DNA of 64,000 nucleotides from Pterobdella sp. o SKG-2022. Taxonomy: Eukaryota > Annelida > Clitellata > Hirudinida > Piscicolidae. Where the stretch lies: contig OZ038322.1 in assembly GCA_964035795.1 (NCBI GenBank), forward strand, positions 2,048,979 to 2,112,978, read 5' to 3'. Below, one piece after another: positions 33,921 to 48,400 of the stretch; the first letter of the stretch is position 1; each line of letters opens with the position of its first letter. A program made the position numbers and the translations under genes. Below the pieces are notes generated by a model. The model was not told the DNA's origin and did not search any database. It saw only the letters and a program-made list of their open reading frames with translations.

Positions 33921-34709
33921 TTTAGTGCATTTATTGAAAAAAAACAGCCATAATTCTTGATAAGTTTAACCTTATCATAAAACATTAACGAAAAAGTTTC
34001 TTTAGAAGCTATGTATATGGAGCAGTTTAAACTAAGACTATGTTGTTTTAAAGGAATCTGCGGGAACATTACATTTAATAAAAATTCAAAAATTATGCAA
34101 CTAACCCATAGTAACGCAAGTTGGCAATAACAATTTTTTGTTCTCTGTTTTTGATGTGCACCATATAGGAGAAGGAAAACACACATAAAGAAATGAAGAC
34201 AATAATGAAGGCTGAATAATTTAAATTCACATTTGGGATTGAATTAAATCGTGCGTTACAGCGATTGCGCAGGAAAGCACAGATGTTCTTCCTAAATTTC
34301 AAAAAGATCAAATTTAAGCTTATAATGGACTTATTCATAGTTATACGTTAAATAAAGCAAAAAGAATTTTTCGTTTTATTTCATGTTTTTTTTTAGTTAT
34401 TTATATTTCTCAATTAGATCTTTATGTTGGGGCTAACAATTTGAGTATATAAAAAAACTGTCACACGAGAAAAACATTTATATTTGTACCTTTTTGAAAA
34501 ATTTTGTTAATGGATGATTTGAAAAAAATTGTTCAACAGTTTTTATTTTTATAACTTTTAATTTTCAAACAAAAGCTACTCTGTTAAAATTAAATAACTC
34601 AAATAAATAAAATTCCTAATGAAAGCATGAAGAAGCACGAATGAGATAGGCATCGATTGAGTGGAGGCGTGATGCTTATATAGAGTGGCATGCTTTGTTG
34701 TGTGCAAAA
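33921..34709. other. Upstream region of the fibrinogen-domain gene
   Basis: AT-rich. Chance minus-strand frames only. It should contain the promoter of the gene starting at 34710, but no core element stands out (TATATAGAG at 34676-34684 is a weak TATA-like candidate, close to the ATG). Confidence 0.4.
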
Positions 34710-37700
34710 ATGACCACAGATTGCACGAATCGCTGTTGCGTAGTGGCATTCTTGTTACTTTTGATGGTGGGATGGTTGTTGGGTGAAGAAGCTCACAAGG
34801 AACACTGCCAGTACAAATTCCATGTCTGGAAACCTGAAGAGAATGTTTTGGAAAAAATTAAAACTCTTGAAAATCATTTCAACTACACTAAAAGCGTTTA
34901 CGACAGCACTTTGATGGGCCTCAAGCTGCAGGTTGATATTGAAAACTTCAGTTGACAATTTAAAATTAAAAAATTTCTAGTTTGCAAAATATTTACCCGC
35001 CAAAAAAGTTTTTATTTAGAATAAATCAAAATCATAAATACTTGCCACGTGGTTTTAAATAATAAAAATTATAATTTTTATTATTTGAAATGTTTCTAAA
35101 ATAGTTGAAAAGACAACAAGAGATTTTGAAAAACTTTTCCAAAATGGGGGCAGGAGCCCGGTACAGGAGCAAAGAGCTGGTCCCTGCAAATTATGGTCAG
35201 TTTAAATGTTTTTGTTAATTATTGTCTGACGATTTCATTTTGAAATAGCATTTTAATGAGGTTTTTAAGAGGAAGCTGTTACAAGGTTTTTGGTAAATAT
35301 AAATAAAACTTTTTAAAATTGATGCTCAAAAGAGAGTTTTATATATGCCGATTAATGAAGGCTTAAAATAACTTCTTAATTAAAATCAAGTCAGAATATA
35401 GAGAAGCTTAAATTGTATGGTTGGATCAAAAAGATTAAAAAAAACAACATTTTATCAAAATTTAGAATATTTTGTTAAAGATAACCGTAGAATGTAAATT
35501 CTCAAGTTTTTATCCAATAGAACATAAGAAAAAATTCATTTAGTTTTTCATTCACACAAAATAGGCGATGTTTTGAGGAATTGAGTAGCAGATAAACTAT
35601 TCCATTTGCTTATGAAAAAAATTGAATAAAATATGCTTTGTTTATGTTTTTTCCAAAGAAATCAAAAAAATAATGAAATAGCTATAACAGACAAAACTTT
35701 GCATTCAGAAGAGGGCGAAGTGAACTCATTACTGGTCATGATGTCTTCTATAAAAAGTTCAGTTAGTGACTTGAAAGGAGAATGGGTGTTGTTAAAAAGG
35801 CAGTTCAATGGCATTCACTCTGAAAATACTCATCTTAAAAACACACTCAAAAGCACTTCTGAACTGGCAAACAATACACAAAACATGCTACAATCATTAC
35901 GGCAAGACGCTTGCTACACCAACAAGATTCCTACTGAAAGTTATTTTCTATTCATTTTTAATAAATACAAAATAATATCTCTTCAAGTTTTCGAATTAAT
36001 TTTTGTTGTCAATGGAGTATGCGATGAGAAATGTGGAATTTCATTAGAGACCTTGCAGTGCCAAACGTTTTGCTTAAAAATTAATATATTCTTATTGCTT
36101 CAGCATGAATATAATATGTCCCATTAGTGTTTATTTCTTCATTGTTTTTATTTACGACATTAGTTGCTATGGATGTCACAATAGTTGTTTCAATTAGGAA
36201 GCATCATCAAGCCGCATTATGGCATGCAAACTGCATTAGGTGTGATTTATCGGTGCTGTCTCGGGGCAATGAAGATGGACAGAATTTTTTAGAGAATATT
36301 TCTAAAAAGTTTGAGAAATACACAAAAACAACTGTTTTTATTTTTTTATTATTTATTTTTAGTGTCCACAGTTTATTAAAGTCTTAAATGATTTTTCAAA
36401 ACCAAAAACCATAAATGCAAAAATTATTGATGCTAAAAACCTTCATTCATTAGACAATGTTTCCTTCACAAGTGTAGCATCATAGCGTATTTGATAGATT
36501 TCCTCTTTTAACAAAAAGCTTCGTGCCTTATAATTATAACTTTTAATTTCCAGTAATATTTCAATTGAAAAATTTTAATTTCATATTCATATTTGGTTAT
36601 CAGCTGGCTTACTTATATGAGTTTCTTTCTATCAGACAGACTCATGAGTCTCTCAGGCCTTCGAACTCTGGTTTATGGATGCATCAGCCTGTCTCCCCTA
36701 ACTTTTTTTCATATTTCTCTTTTTTGCATATCGCCCCTTATTTATGTAATTCTCTTTCACTTGATCTGCGTCTCTCACCTTCTCTTAAAAATTCTCGCAA
36801 GCGTTTTAAAACGCGTTTTTGTAGCCGCATCTCTCTGCTCTAGTTCTTTTGGCTACACAAGCACTTCTACAGTAAACCTAGTTTGCAAACTGCGCCCCTT
36901 ACAAATGAATGATAATAATAAAAATTATTGTTTTGAATGTTTCGCAAAGACAATTTCAAATTGCTACAGAAGTTTTAATTGACGAAATTTCTAAAGAAGT
37001 CGACAAACGGCATCTGGTCCCTGTTCGATATAACATTAACACTATGACTAATGATTTTGAAAAACTGGAAAAAGAAATAAGAGAAATTAAACAAGACCAA
37101 TACACAATAAAAAATCAATTATATTTGCTTGCCATGCTCACCAACCATTCCGTGGAAAGACCTCTAGCTCATATTATTGACCGCATCTTGCCCCCGAACC
37201 AATCCAAGAAAACAACCAACACCATCAAACCTTACTATTCAGGTTATTTTTTAATTAAAAAATGTAGAAAACTCTTATTTGTTTTGTCATGTACTACGAA
37301 CACAACATTTTATGCGCTTGGAATGCTTTGAAATGATTTCAACTTTTTGGAATTCACTTGAAATTCCTAATGATTTAAAAAATCTTTTTTAAAACTCCCC
37401 CAAAGATTGCGAAGAAGCAAGACTTGATGGAAATCAGATGGATGGAGTTTACAAAATAAAATTGCCAAATAAAAAAATCTTGAGAGTATATTGCAATATG
37501 GAAGAGGACAGCGGCTGGATTGTGGTTCAAAGACGTATCGATGGTACAATCAACTTCAACAAAAATGTTAGGCAAAAATTAAACATCTTTTTTCACTTTA
37601 GAAGCATAAATTTTTAGGTCAGCTTTGAACGAGATAGCGGTCAAGTTGCTCGTTGTGCATGTGTTTCAAGTTTTCCATCAAACTAAATTGTACTATAGCT

Positions 37701-38611
37701 ACATTTTCGTTTTTAAAAATTTAAGTTTATTCATTAGGTAGCCCTGATTATGGCTTGGTTGCAAAATCGAAAGGTTTCAGAGCGTTACTCGATGTAAAAT
37801 ATTTGGAATTTGTTTAAAATCGAGCTTAAATTCTCCAAGAATTCATAAATAAACATTCTAAATACAAATAAATATTAATAATTTTCTTTAAAATATGCTT
37901 CAAATTTTTGAGTGAAGTGGTCCGAGTATGAATATGGATTCGGGAACCAGTACGGGGAGTTTTGGATTGGTAATGAGTACCTGCACCAGATCACGTCACA
38001 TGGAAAACAATTCAAACTACATATTCAATTGAGGGATTTCTCCAACAATGAGTGGGCCGCTGTGTTCAATGTGTTCTCAATCGCTTCTGCCAAAGAAAAA
38101 TATAGGCTTACAGTTTTAGAATACCAAGGAAACTCAGGTTTGAAATTCTGAAGTGGCGGTTGGTTTCAAATTTTGAAAACTTTTTTTAATGTTGAAAGGA
38201 AATAAATTTTGAACCGATTTCATTTACTATGGTTCTAAAAAGCGAATCAATGAAATTATAAATATTATATAAGAAATGTATCACAAAATAATATTAGAAA
38301 GTTTGTCATTAAAAATGAAATATGAACACGAAGTACTGAAGAAATTCTACTTGATCTCCAAAGGTGATTCGTTAAGTTTCAATGACCAGATGTTCTTCAG
38401 CACTAAGGACCAAGACAACGACAACGACATGAAGAACTGCGCAGAGGTGATGAAGGGCGGTTGGTGGTATAATGCTTGCTCATATAGCAACCTAAATGGA
38501 GTCTTCAAAGAGTCCAACGTCACAGCTGATGATGGCATTCATTGGTACACGATCCACAATGATTTGTCTTCTCTCAAGTATTCTCTTATGAAGATCATGC
38601 CGCATGATTGA
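34710..38611 (+). CDS. Secreted coiled-coil protein with C-terminal fibrinogen-related domain
   Basis: Seven exons: 34710-34931, 35105-35195, 35691-35939 (acceptor could instead give 35682), 36970-37242, 37406-37566, 37918-38137, 38364-38611. All phases agree, about 487 residues. A signal peptide is clear (CCVVAFLLLLMVGWLLG). Residues about 30-270 are predicted coiled coil and linker (LKLQLKRQQEILKNF; FEKLEKEIREIKQDQYTIKN). The fibrinogen-related domain occupies about residues 279-487: DCEEARLDGNQMDGVYKI, VYCNMEEDSGWIVVQRRIDG, GFGNQYGEFWIGNEYLHQIT, the calcium-loop-like DQDNDND, CAEVMKGGWWYNACSYSNLN, ending MKIMP. Domain length is normal. Such proteins (angiopoietin-like, ficolin-like, FREPs) are secreted ligands or lectins that trimerise or oligomerise through the coiled coil. 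Ligand cannot be told. Upstream exons 1-4 are less certain than the domain exons 5-7. Confidence 0.85.
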
Positions 38612-39410
38612 TGAACTCACATGATGACTATATTTCTTGTACATGTTGTTAGGTCAGTCATGCTCGTTTGAAAACTTCTCAAATTATTAACTAGTTTTTT
38701 GAATTAGTTTTTTCGTTCCAGTGTTAAGATGCAACAGTTTAAACAAGAATATTTTTACAAGTTTTGTAAATTTTTAAATTCAGAATTTTTTAGAATATAG
38801 TTCATTTTCTAATTTCATCTTTTCTAACCAAAATTATCAGATCTTAAATCAATTAAAAATGATGAAACGTTGATTCTCACGCTTCGATATTAATAGCGTA
38901 GATAAGTCATACCGACCTAAATAAGCCGTAGTAATACGGGGATAAACGTTAAATGAGATTATAGGGAAAATGAGAAAATTAGTTTTCAAGAAATAGGGCT
39001 CTTACAGAAACTAGAGCAAATTGAAGCTTACGGTCTCGTTTCATAATTTAGCTAGTGATCAATCGTTAAGTGTTTATAAGTCTTGTCTGTTTATAGCAGT
39101 AGCTGCATCATTGTGCTTGCGAATTATGATCATATAAACTTATATCCTCCTTCGTCAAATTATTTAAAACGTTCTAAATAAATTTTGTTTGCAATCTTTC
39201 AAAACACAGTTTTTTTAATGGTAATTCGGCTATTTAATTTTTAAATACAATCTCAGTAAATTATCTATTTCAATTCGTATTTAACTTTGTGAAGAGTTTA
39301 AATCGATTAAGGAAATTGTAAAGACCATTATTGAGGAGTTTTCTTAATTAATCAAGTTATTTGCTGTAAAAGCCAAGAGTTTGAAATTGTTTATTCTTAA
39401 TAAATAAATA
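38612..39410. other. Spacer between two same-strand genes
   Basis: About 800 bases holding the 3' UTR of the fibrinogen-domain gene and the 5' side of the PDZ-GEF gene. An AATAAA hexamer occurs at about 39177-39182. No other feature is seen. Confidence 0.5.
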
Positions 39411-42400
39411 ATGAATCAAAAATCTCTGAGACTTCAAATACATCACGAAGAACCAAAGCACACCCCAAACGTGTCCGAGCAAATGTATCAATCAAGCATT
39501 TCTGAATTATCTAATGATGAAGGAATTGAAAAAGATGAAGATGATGAAGAAAAAACAGAAGAAAAAGAATCAGACAGCACTACTGGCCTTTTGTGTGTGC
39601 GAGTGAGTCACTTAGTTTCATTGGGGTTTCTTTGTCAAAACATGTTTAATATCATCAAGTTCACCATCAGTATATTTTGCTATAATTTAAAATTTTCCAG
39701 TTTTCTTGCTACAAAAATTTTTTAAAGTTATGGTTTTTGACATTTTCATTAGAAATAATAAAGTTATCTCGGCTTCAACATGAAGCTAATTAAAATGAAA
39801 ATAAATAAGTGTGGTTGTGGTACATTTCATGTCAGCAAATGAATGAAAACACCACGTTAATTTATTTCAACTGCTTATTTAAGATATCATAATTTTCTCT
39901 TTAGCTGAAGGAAACAATGAAATTATTGCATAAAGCAACAGATTTAGCATTTCTCCAACAATAACAACGTCCTTTCTTCAACGCCGCTGAAATGAATGAT
40001 GGAAATTAGGTGGACAAGAACGTTGTTATACTTTTGTTGAAACTAGAACATTTTTGGAAAATTTCAGAATTTCATAATTGTAATTACAAAAAAATTGAGT
40101 TTGAAATGATATTTAAACGCATGAATGGCATCTGACTAAATAGTATCAACATGTTGCACAGACGAACAGTCACAAGGAGGATGAAGTGCAGAGGGTGTTG
40201 CAGTTACGGAAGGATGAGAGGACCGATAGAGACGTTGGCATTCTAGTCGATTCTTTCAAACATATGGGCGTGAGTGAAAATTATATATATAAGTTAAAAG
40301 AGTAACATTATTATGTAAATATTAATAACTTGAGTTCTGTGCAAAGACTTCAGCGTGTAAAAAAATTAATTTTTTAGTAAAAAAGTCTGTTATCAACACA
40401 AAGATTTATTTGAAAACGAAGCTTTTTGCAAGTAGAACTTTATTTATTAAGTAAAATACAAGAAAATGATTGAAGTTATAGAAGTTGTTAAATAAAGTTA
40501 TTAATGTTATCTAATGCTAATTTTCATAAAAACCTATGCTAATTTGCGTTGAAGGGAATTTATGATTAAAATTATTTTTGGAAAAAAAATTCTTACTCAT
40601 TATGTTGGAAGATTTTTTTTGATATTGCTACTAAAGATATATTTCATTATCAAAACTAGAGGATTCAATTTATTAAAATAGACATTTTTAGTTTAGTTTT
40701 AAATTTAATTAAAGTCTTTTCAATTTAAAGTTTTAAACAAAAAGATATATACAAGATACATGAAAAATTAACATTTTAATTTCAAAAAGTAAATTATAGT
40801 TTTTTTTCATAATTTGCTTATTTTTTAGTCATAATCAAGCACAATTGATAACTATTAACAAGGGTTGCATAAGAGATAATCACTGATGCTATTCAAGGCA
40901 CTGAGCTGCATGAGTCAGTCAGTGGTGAGAAAGTTGTGTGCTGCAATGTTTGTCACCAAGTACATTGCCATTGATTGCATAGTGTTACGAGACGATGCTG
41001 AAATCAACTTTTGGTACGTGGTTCTTGATGGCGAACTGAAAGTTAAAAGAACAGATGGTTCAATCACTGTCATATCTATCGGGGAATCGTAAGCTATTAA
41101 TTCATTTGATATAAAATAATTTAAATCAGACACTTCTATTAACTGAACAACTCGAAACTTTTTTTAAGTCAAACACATCTAGTTTGTATATTTCCCTTGA
41201 TACTGTCAGTTCGACTCACGAAAAGCTTCATGTTATTCAGTTAAAGAAGTGTTTGGTTTCAAATTTTTGCCTATTAGCTAGCTTGGTTATTTATAGCATT
41301 TAATATACTTCTTTTTTGAATTGATTTTTATAAATTTTCTTAGATAAGTGACATAAAAAATTATTTTTTCAAGTTTCATTCAACAAAACTCTTCATATAT
41401 TAATTTTTCATCAAAACTAAATTCATAAGTATTTTTAAAAGTTTCTAAAACATTGCATGGGCAGGTTTGGGGTGTGTAACTTGAATGACAGCCATAAGTT
41501 ACAGGAAGGAGTAATGACTACAAACTCAGATAAATGCGAGCTGGGATGCGTCGAGAAAAAGGATTTTATTAAAATTTTTCAAGAGGTATGAAAAAATGTA
41601 GAAATATGCTTTTTAAATTTAGGATATTATTTTTAGTATCAAGAGAGTATGTTGAAAGTGGAGGAGAATGGAGAAATCGTGATGGTCTTAGAGAGGAAAT
41701 CTTTGGACGATTCTGAAGAGAATATCGTTATTCAGGTTATACTGATTTCCAATCTAATTATTAAGAAATTTTAAAATCAAATTCAACACAAAATATTACT
41801 GAGTTAAAAACCTAATAGCGGAACAATCTTTAAATAAAAAATAATATTTTAGGGCACTAAAGATAAACTGATTGCTCATCTTTTGGATAACAAGGCTTTC
41901 GACCCCAACTACCTTGATGACTTCCTCTTGACATACCGAGTCTTTATCGAAGATCCCTGTGAAATTATGCAGTATCTGCTGAATCTCTTCAAAGAAAAAT
42001 CAGACAAGAATAAAATATCTCGGGTGATTCTACATTGGGTTAATGCTTTCCACAAAGACTTTGAAAAAAATCAAAACTTGCAAAAAATGGTTTCGAGATT
42101 CAAAACTCTTCTCAGTGTTCATGTTAGTTTCTAATTTTGCAAACTGACTTGAAAAACATTCATATGATTTGAATTTTTTTGGATGTTTTGTAAAGCTTCT
42201 TTCTAATTATTTAAACGGGCTTAGCTCCGAAGCAAGTCGACATTTAGCACTCAAGTGCGTTTTGTGTTTGTTTTTAGCAATTTAGTTGATTCAAACAATA
42301 TATAGTCAAAAGTAAACCCTTTTTTAAAGTTCAGCATTTCAACATATCCAATTTTTTGCTTTGTGAACAAAAAATGAACTCTTTCTTTTGCATGCGGTTT

Positions 42401-45400
42401 GCAAGCATATTTTCCTTCCATTTGAAGAACTCCAAAACTTACAATTATTTCCATTGAATATCATATCAGAATATCACAACAGACTAAACTTATGCTAGTA
42501 GCAAATTGTTTGGTGCAAAAGTCATATAAATTTAATATATTTTTATTTATCTAAGCGTTTAAAAACAATTTTAGCCCAAGAAAGGAGTTGTACCAACTAC
42601 CGGGGTATAAGTCTTAGCCAAATAGCCTCTAAAAGCTACAACTTATACTAAACAGAATACGCCCTGTCATCGACAGGCTCCTTTGCCCTAGCCAAAACGG
42701 CACTTCGTCTTATCTACTCGCATTCAGAAGAATCATAGAAAAATTGCGTAACTAAAAGTAAAGAAGCTGTTATAACTTTCATCGATTTCAAAAAAGCATT
42801 TGGCTCGATAGATCGGTCCAAAATGCTCAAAATCCTTGTTGCATATGGAATTTCTTCTGAAATCGTTGATGCAATATGAGTGATGTATGAAAACACCTCT
42901 GCTCTTGTGGTAACCCCTGAAGGCAATACTGACATCTTCCAGGTCGATACTGGCGTCTTACAAAGAGACCCACTCGCCCCGTTTTTTTTCATCATTTGCT
43001 TAGATTATACTCTCAGCACCTCAATTTTTCCTCCAGATAGATTGACTCTTAATAGAGAAAGAAGTCGTGGAGTTCCTCCCGAGAAACTCGCCAAACTTGC
43101 ATTTGCAGACGATATCGCTCTGATAGAAGATACGATCAACAAAGCTGAGTCTCATCTCCACAAAATCGAGACCGCAACTCAAAAAATAGGTCTTTTCCTC
43201 TATGCAAGCAAGACTAAAGCAACGCATTTTAATCCCTCTGTAGAGTGTCATATTCATGCTCTGAATGGGGACGAAATTGAAAAGGTTGATGTTTTTCTTT
43301 ACTTAGGAGGTTACACCAACTCTTCTCGAGAGATTAACACCCGAATCGAAAAATCATGGAACACTCTCAACTCTCTAGAAAAAATCTGGAACTCTCGCAT
43401 TACTACAGAAACGAAAGTTAGAATTTTTAAATCTACTTTTGAGTCCATACAGCTATATGGATTTGAATCCTGGGTCATGAACAGCGCTGCAATGAAGAAA
43501 ATTGATGGCACCTACACTCGCATGCTCCAAAGAGTCAAAAATATCTCTTGGAGAGACCGCCTATCAAACGCCCAGCTATACAGTCAAATTCCAAAGTTGT
43601 CTACCATAATCAAAAGAAGACGGTTAGCGCTTGCTGGACATGTAGGTCTGCACAACGAGCCCGCAAAAACTCTGTTGTTCTGGACGCCTGAAGAGTATCG
43701 CAAAAGAGGCCGTCCAAATATAACACTGAAAGACGTACTTCATGAAAACACAGGGCTGACTTCTAACGAACTACGTACTGCTATGGCTGATAGACAAATA
43801 TGGAGAAAAAATTACGTCATGTCACTGAAATGAAAATCGAAAGCACTACTATTATTACTTAGTCCAAAAAAAACAAAATAAAAATACCTGTTGGAAGTTC
43901 CAGGTTATTTTCTCAACAAATATATTTATTGTCAACGTTTGATGTTTTGTTGGAAATAAACATGCGATGTAGCTGAAAAGTTACCGTGTTTTTTTGTTTA
44001 GATTATTGAAAATTTTTTGTGAAAATGTATTTAAAAGATTAGAAAAATTTCAATATACACTGTACCTGGGATAAAAATGGCGTAAACATGGCTAGTGGGG
44101 TCAGTTTTTAATGGCGCTACTCGTTTCTGCATAAAAACCTTATATAGCACATACTTTTATTAATTAAAGTGTTACTTCATGTATGGTGTTTTCATTGCTT
44201 TTCATTTTAATTCAAAAAAAAAATTTCATTTCGGAATTTAAACTATTTCACCACAAATATTTGTTACATGAGTGCCACCAACACCTGCCAAGAGGTTCTC
44301 GATGCAATTGAATTTCAGCATTGACATTCTGATGCAGTTTCTCTAGAGCAATTAGAATCCATCTGTACTTTTTATGCTAAAGGTTGTTCAACAAAATCAA
44401 TTCTTGCGGTTTTGGTTTCCAGTATCAACATTTTCTTTTTAAGTTAATCTTCCTTGTATGCGCTATAAATATTTCAAAAGATCATTTGAATAAATATTTC
44501 TAAAAACTTGGAAAACATGAAAATATTTTAAAACTAGAATACTAACATGAATTCTGAGTTTAAAAACTAATAATTATATTTGAACAAACAAGTATGTTTG
44601 TGGAAGACTGTTGTAGGACTTATCAAGTTTGTATATAGATACTTAACGAATGTGGCATTCAAGCAACTTCAAACTCTTTGATTAGTTAATGAAATCATTG
44701 CTGCAGCTTAGAGTTTATTTTTATGAACAATTTGAGAAAGTAAATTATTAATTTCTTCTGTTTCCACGTCATCTTCATCATCATTATCAACATTTGTTCC
44801 GAATTCTCCAATGATTTCTTATTCCTTAAAGTTCTATTGTGCTTTTTAATGAATCGAATTCGTTTCAAATTTCATATTTTTTATTTTCTGATCATTCAAA
44901 ATTTTTTCATTTCAATCACTTCCATTTTTACCCACGATTTTTCGATGACATCAATTCAAAGAGTCTCTTACTTCCGCTCTAAGCATAATCTTTTTAGAGT
45001 ATTGACTTGTTTTTCTTTTTCAATTTCTGGTTCTATCCTAATTAAATAGTATTGGGCTTTAGCAGGAAGAAAATCATAGTTGATGAACAGTTAAGACTTA
45101 TTGATTAAATAAACTAGCTTATTAGCAAAAAATGATTTTATCAAATTTACGATTTTAGTCAAGACTTTTGGTCCTTGTCTTTCAAGTTCCCCGGCCCGTC
45201 TTTTAAGCAGTTTTTGTCTCCTTCGATAACATCATGCTACCTTTAAACCTCAAAACTCCAATTTTTCATGAGTTTTGAAACTTTCTTATTTGCTCAATCT
45301 GCGTTAATAATCTTTTGTCAAAAATGTCAAAAAAATTTTGAACCCATTAGTCATAGCCCACATCGAGCATTATTTCTTCTTTAACCAAACCTTTTAATTG

Positions 45401-48400
45401 AAAATATGGCTAAATACTTTGTATTAAAACAATATTCATAATAATGTAATTTTATTGAAATTGTAGTCAATGTCAGGCAATTTGAAAATGCTTGAAATCA
45501 CCGAGGCAAGCCACGCCAAGCCCAGGAGCATCACACTGACCAGGTTGCTATTACACCTATGTTATATTCATTTGCTACTCTTCTTCATATCTACACTTTA
45601 AAAAAAATTATTTTTAAAAATAATGTTTTATGATATATTTTAAAGATAACTTGTATTGGTTTGAGCGAATGTCGAAGCGCTGTGTGCTCGAAGAGCAATG
45701 ACTTAAGGCGGCTATCATGCAAAATGACATAACTTATTTCCGCCAATGTTTTATAACAAGACTCGAAAATCCTTATTTTGTATGTCATTACACTCAAATG
45801 CTAATAATTGAAATGAATGTATTGAAGTTATTTTTAGAAATACCTTCACTATGTAGTCCAAGTGAAAATTATCATTGGTAAAAAATTCTTTCAAGTCATT
45901 TAAGCTTCCCAAAATAGTCATCTAGGAGCGCACAATTAAATAATTCTCTAAAGAACTCTAAAATGAATTAATTGAGTAAAGTTGTTTTTTTCGTGGAAAT
46001 TGATAATTTTTTTTTACTTCAGAAAAAAATTTATTCATAAAACAGTAATTTTTATCTAGTTACACAATATTTAAAAATTATTTGCTAACTGATTATGGTG
46101 AAAAAATTAGCAAGCTAGTGCTGAAGTATTTTTGATCAAAGTTTTCATTAGAAATCTGTATAATTCCGAAACTAAAATGCTCGTGTAACTAATCTTTGGA
46201 ATCATTCATATTATATCCGTTGAAGGTCAATTCCCACTGAACAAGCACCGATGTGATATTTATAGTGTCAAAGCTTTAAAATATCACATGTAATTTTGAA
46301 AAATATATTTCTTCAAATATACTGTTTCATTTTTTTTGATTTATCACAAGATTACTGACAGTGATGTTTTTAATAAATTATGTATCGATCTTCAATCAGA
46401 TCATATCCTTTGAACGTTAAAATACTGATACGGTAAATGTTTGAAGGTCAGACAAAAACGAGCCTTTGGGTTTTCTTTTGTGTGATGGCCATGAAAAAGG
46501 AATCAGAGGAATCTTCGTTAGAAAAGTCAACAATCATTGCAGAGGTTCGGAGCTGGGAATGAAGGAAGGAGACCAGGTGCTTAATGATCATTTCAGTCAC
46601 CATGTAGTAATAAGTAAGCTAAACTAATCAATGAAAACAATGTTCCTAATATTGCAGCATTGTTGCAAGACTTAAATGTGGTTTTTCAATCAAGTACCAC
46701 TTTAATAAATGGATGATTTTATTTGCAGCCATACTAAATGATGTGAATGCATGAAACATTATCGAATCGAATGTTTTTGTTTAACCTCTGTTGGCTGAAT
46801 GTTTGAGTGGTGAAGCATTGAAAAAATTATTTTTTTTGGTTTCAATATTGCTTCAGCTTGACAACAACAACAACTACTACTACTATTTTTTTCAAAAGCC
46901 AGTTTCATCTCTGCGTATTTTCAAATTTTTTGTTATATAAAAATACAACAAAAGAACATCTTATTTTATATCATGAAGATTCATTTTAATACATTTTCAA
47001 AATACTAATTTTACCACTTTACATACATCTAACCCTAGCATAACGAAAAGCTACTGATAAGAATAAAAATTTTTTTTCACAAATTTCAACCCGTTAGGTC
47101 TTGCAAGTGAACAACCGCTTCATTGACCATCTCAGCGCCAAAGAAGCTTGTGCCATGATCATGAACTTGACACATATTTCTCTTCAACTTAAATATAATT
47201 ACCAAGGTTAAAACAGTTAAGTCACTAATTTCATGAAGTATTATTTATACCAAGCAGTGATGTAAAATCTTTTGCTACATATATAAAGTTTTCAAATGTT
47301 ATTTGTATTTGGTGTGTTTCAGTTGTGCTCGTTTTGGAAAAAAGTTTGAATTAAATATCATTGAATTGTGCCATTAATTTAAAAAAATATAGAAAAATGG
47401 TATATTTTATGCTTTCCTTAAAGCCATTTTGCGTTATCAAGCTTTTATGATACTTTACAATGAAAACTCATTATTATAAGATCTCATTATTTTAAAACTT
47501 TTAATAGTTTTCAAAGAAATAGCCGACCACAAACAAGAACAAAACAAAAAAAAGCAATTTCACACTTTGAATCCAAAAGTCTCAAAGAAACACAGCATAA
47601 AGAAACACAACATTGAAGCTCTTAAACCTCCCAAACATGAAACTGACCCTTACCCACAAAATGACTCTTATTTCGAAACGTTTGAGCCGAAGCTTGAAAA
47701 AGACGCTAGGCTACCCTCGAACAAAATGACGAGAATGTGCAACAGTCAAGATGACCTGGATAAGAGTAACGATGAAGTACTCACCGACAAGTCAGATGAG
47801 TCAACGAGAGATCATTATAAAAATTCGACTTTTTCTCCTCTTTTGAAAGCAAAATCATTCTTCGTACATCCCAGGTTTGAGATATTTCAAACAAATTATT
47901 TTTATAAAATTTCATTTTTTTAATTCGAGTTTTTTTTTAATTTTCATTTGAACGACTTAATTTTATTTAAAGCAGATCAAAGGCTCTTTTGGATCATCAC
48001 TCTCCTAATTCAACCCCACAATCCCCATCCATCAACAAAAAACTGAGCTTTTTAAACGTTGGGACGTGGGTTCGCAAAACTTCTACCAGTTCCATCCTTT
48101 CCCCATCAATATCCAAAGTTTTTGCTTCGTCAAGCCAGCCAGATATATTCAAAATATTTTCTCTACAAAACACCACCTGCACAGACATCATCCGAGTGCA
48201 TTTTGACACCTCCTATAAAAATCTCTACATCAATCAAGTCAGTTTCTTCGATATTCAGTCATATAATTTTTCTTTTTTTAACAAAAATATGATAAATTGA
48301 GTGTTTTTAGGAAACAAACTGCCAAAAAGTGGTCGAACTATCAGTTGCAGAATTTGGTCTAAAAGAATCTCCCAAGTAAAGATTTTGAAGCAATATTTTT

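Noticed and set aside
36000..36390. Plus-strand frames between exons 3 and 4 of the fibrinogen gene
   Set aside because: Exons 3 and 4 join in phase without them, they lack coiled-coil character and have no matching splice sites.
46452..46576. PDZ exon start at 46452 (after GGTCAG)
   Set aside because: Phase does not fit the preceding exon ending at 45543; the acceptor five bases upstream (exon from 46447) restores phase and the alignment with PDZ-GEFs.
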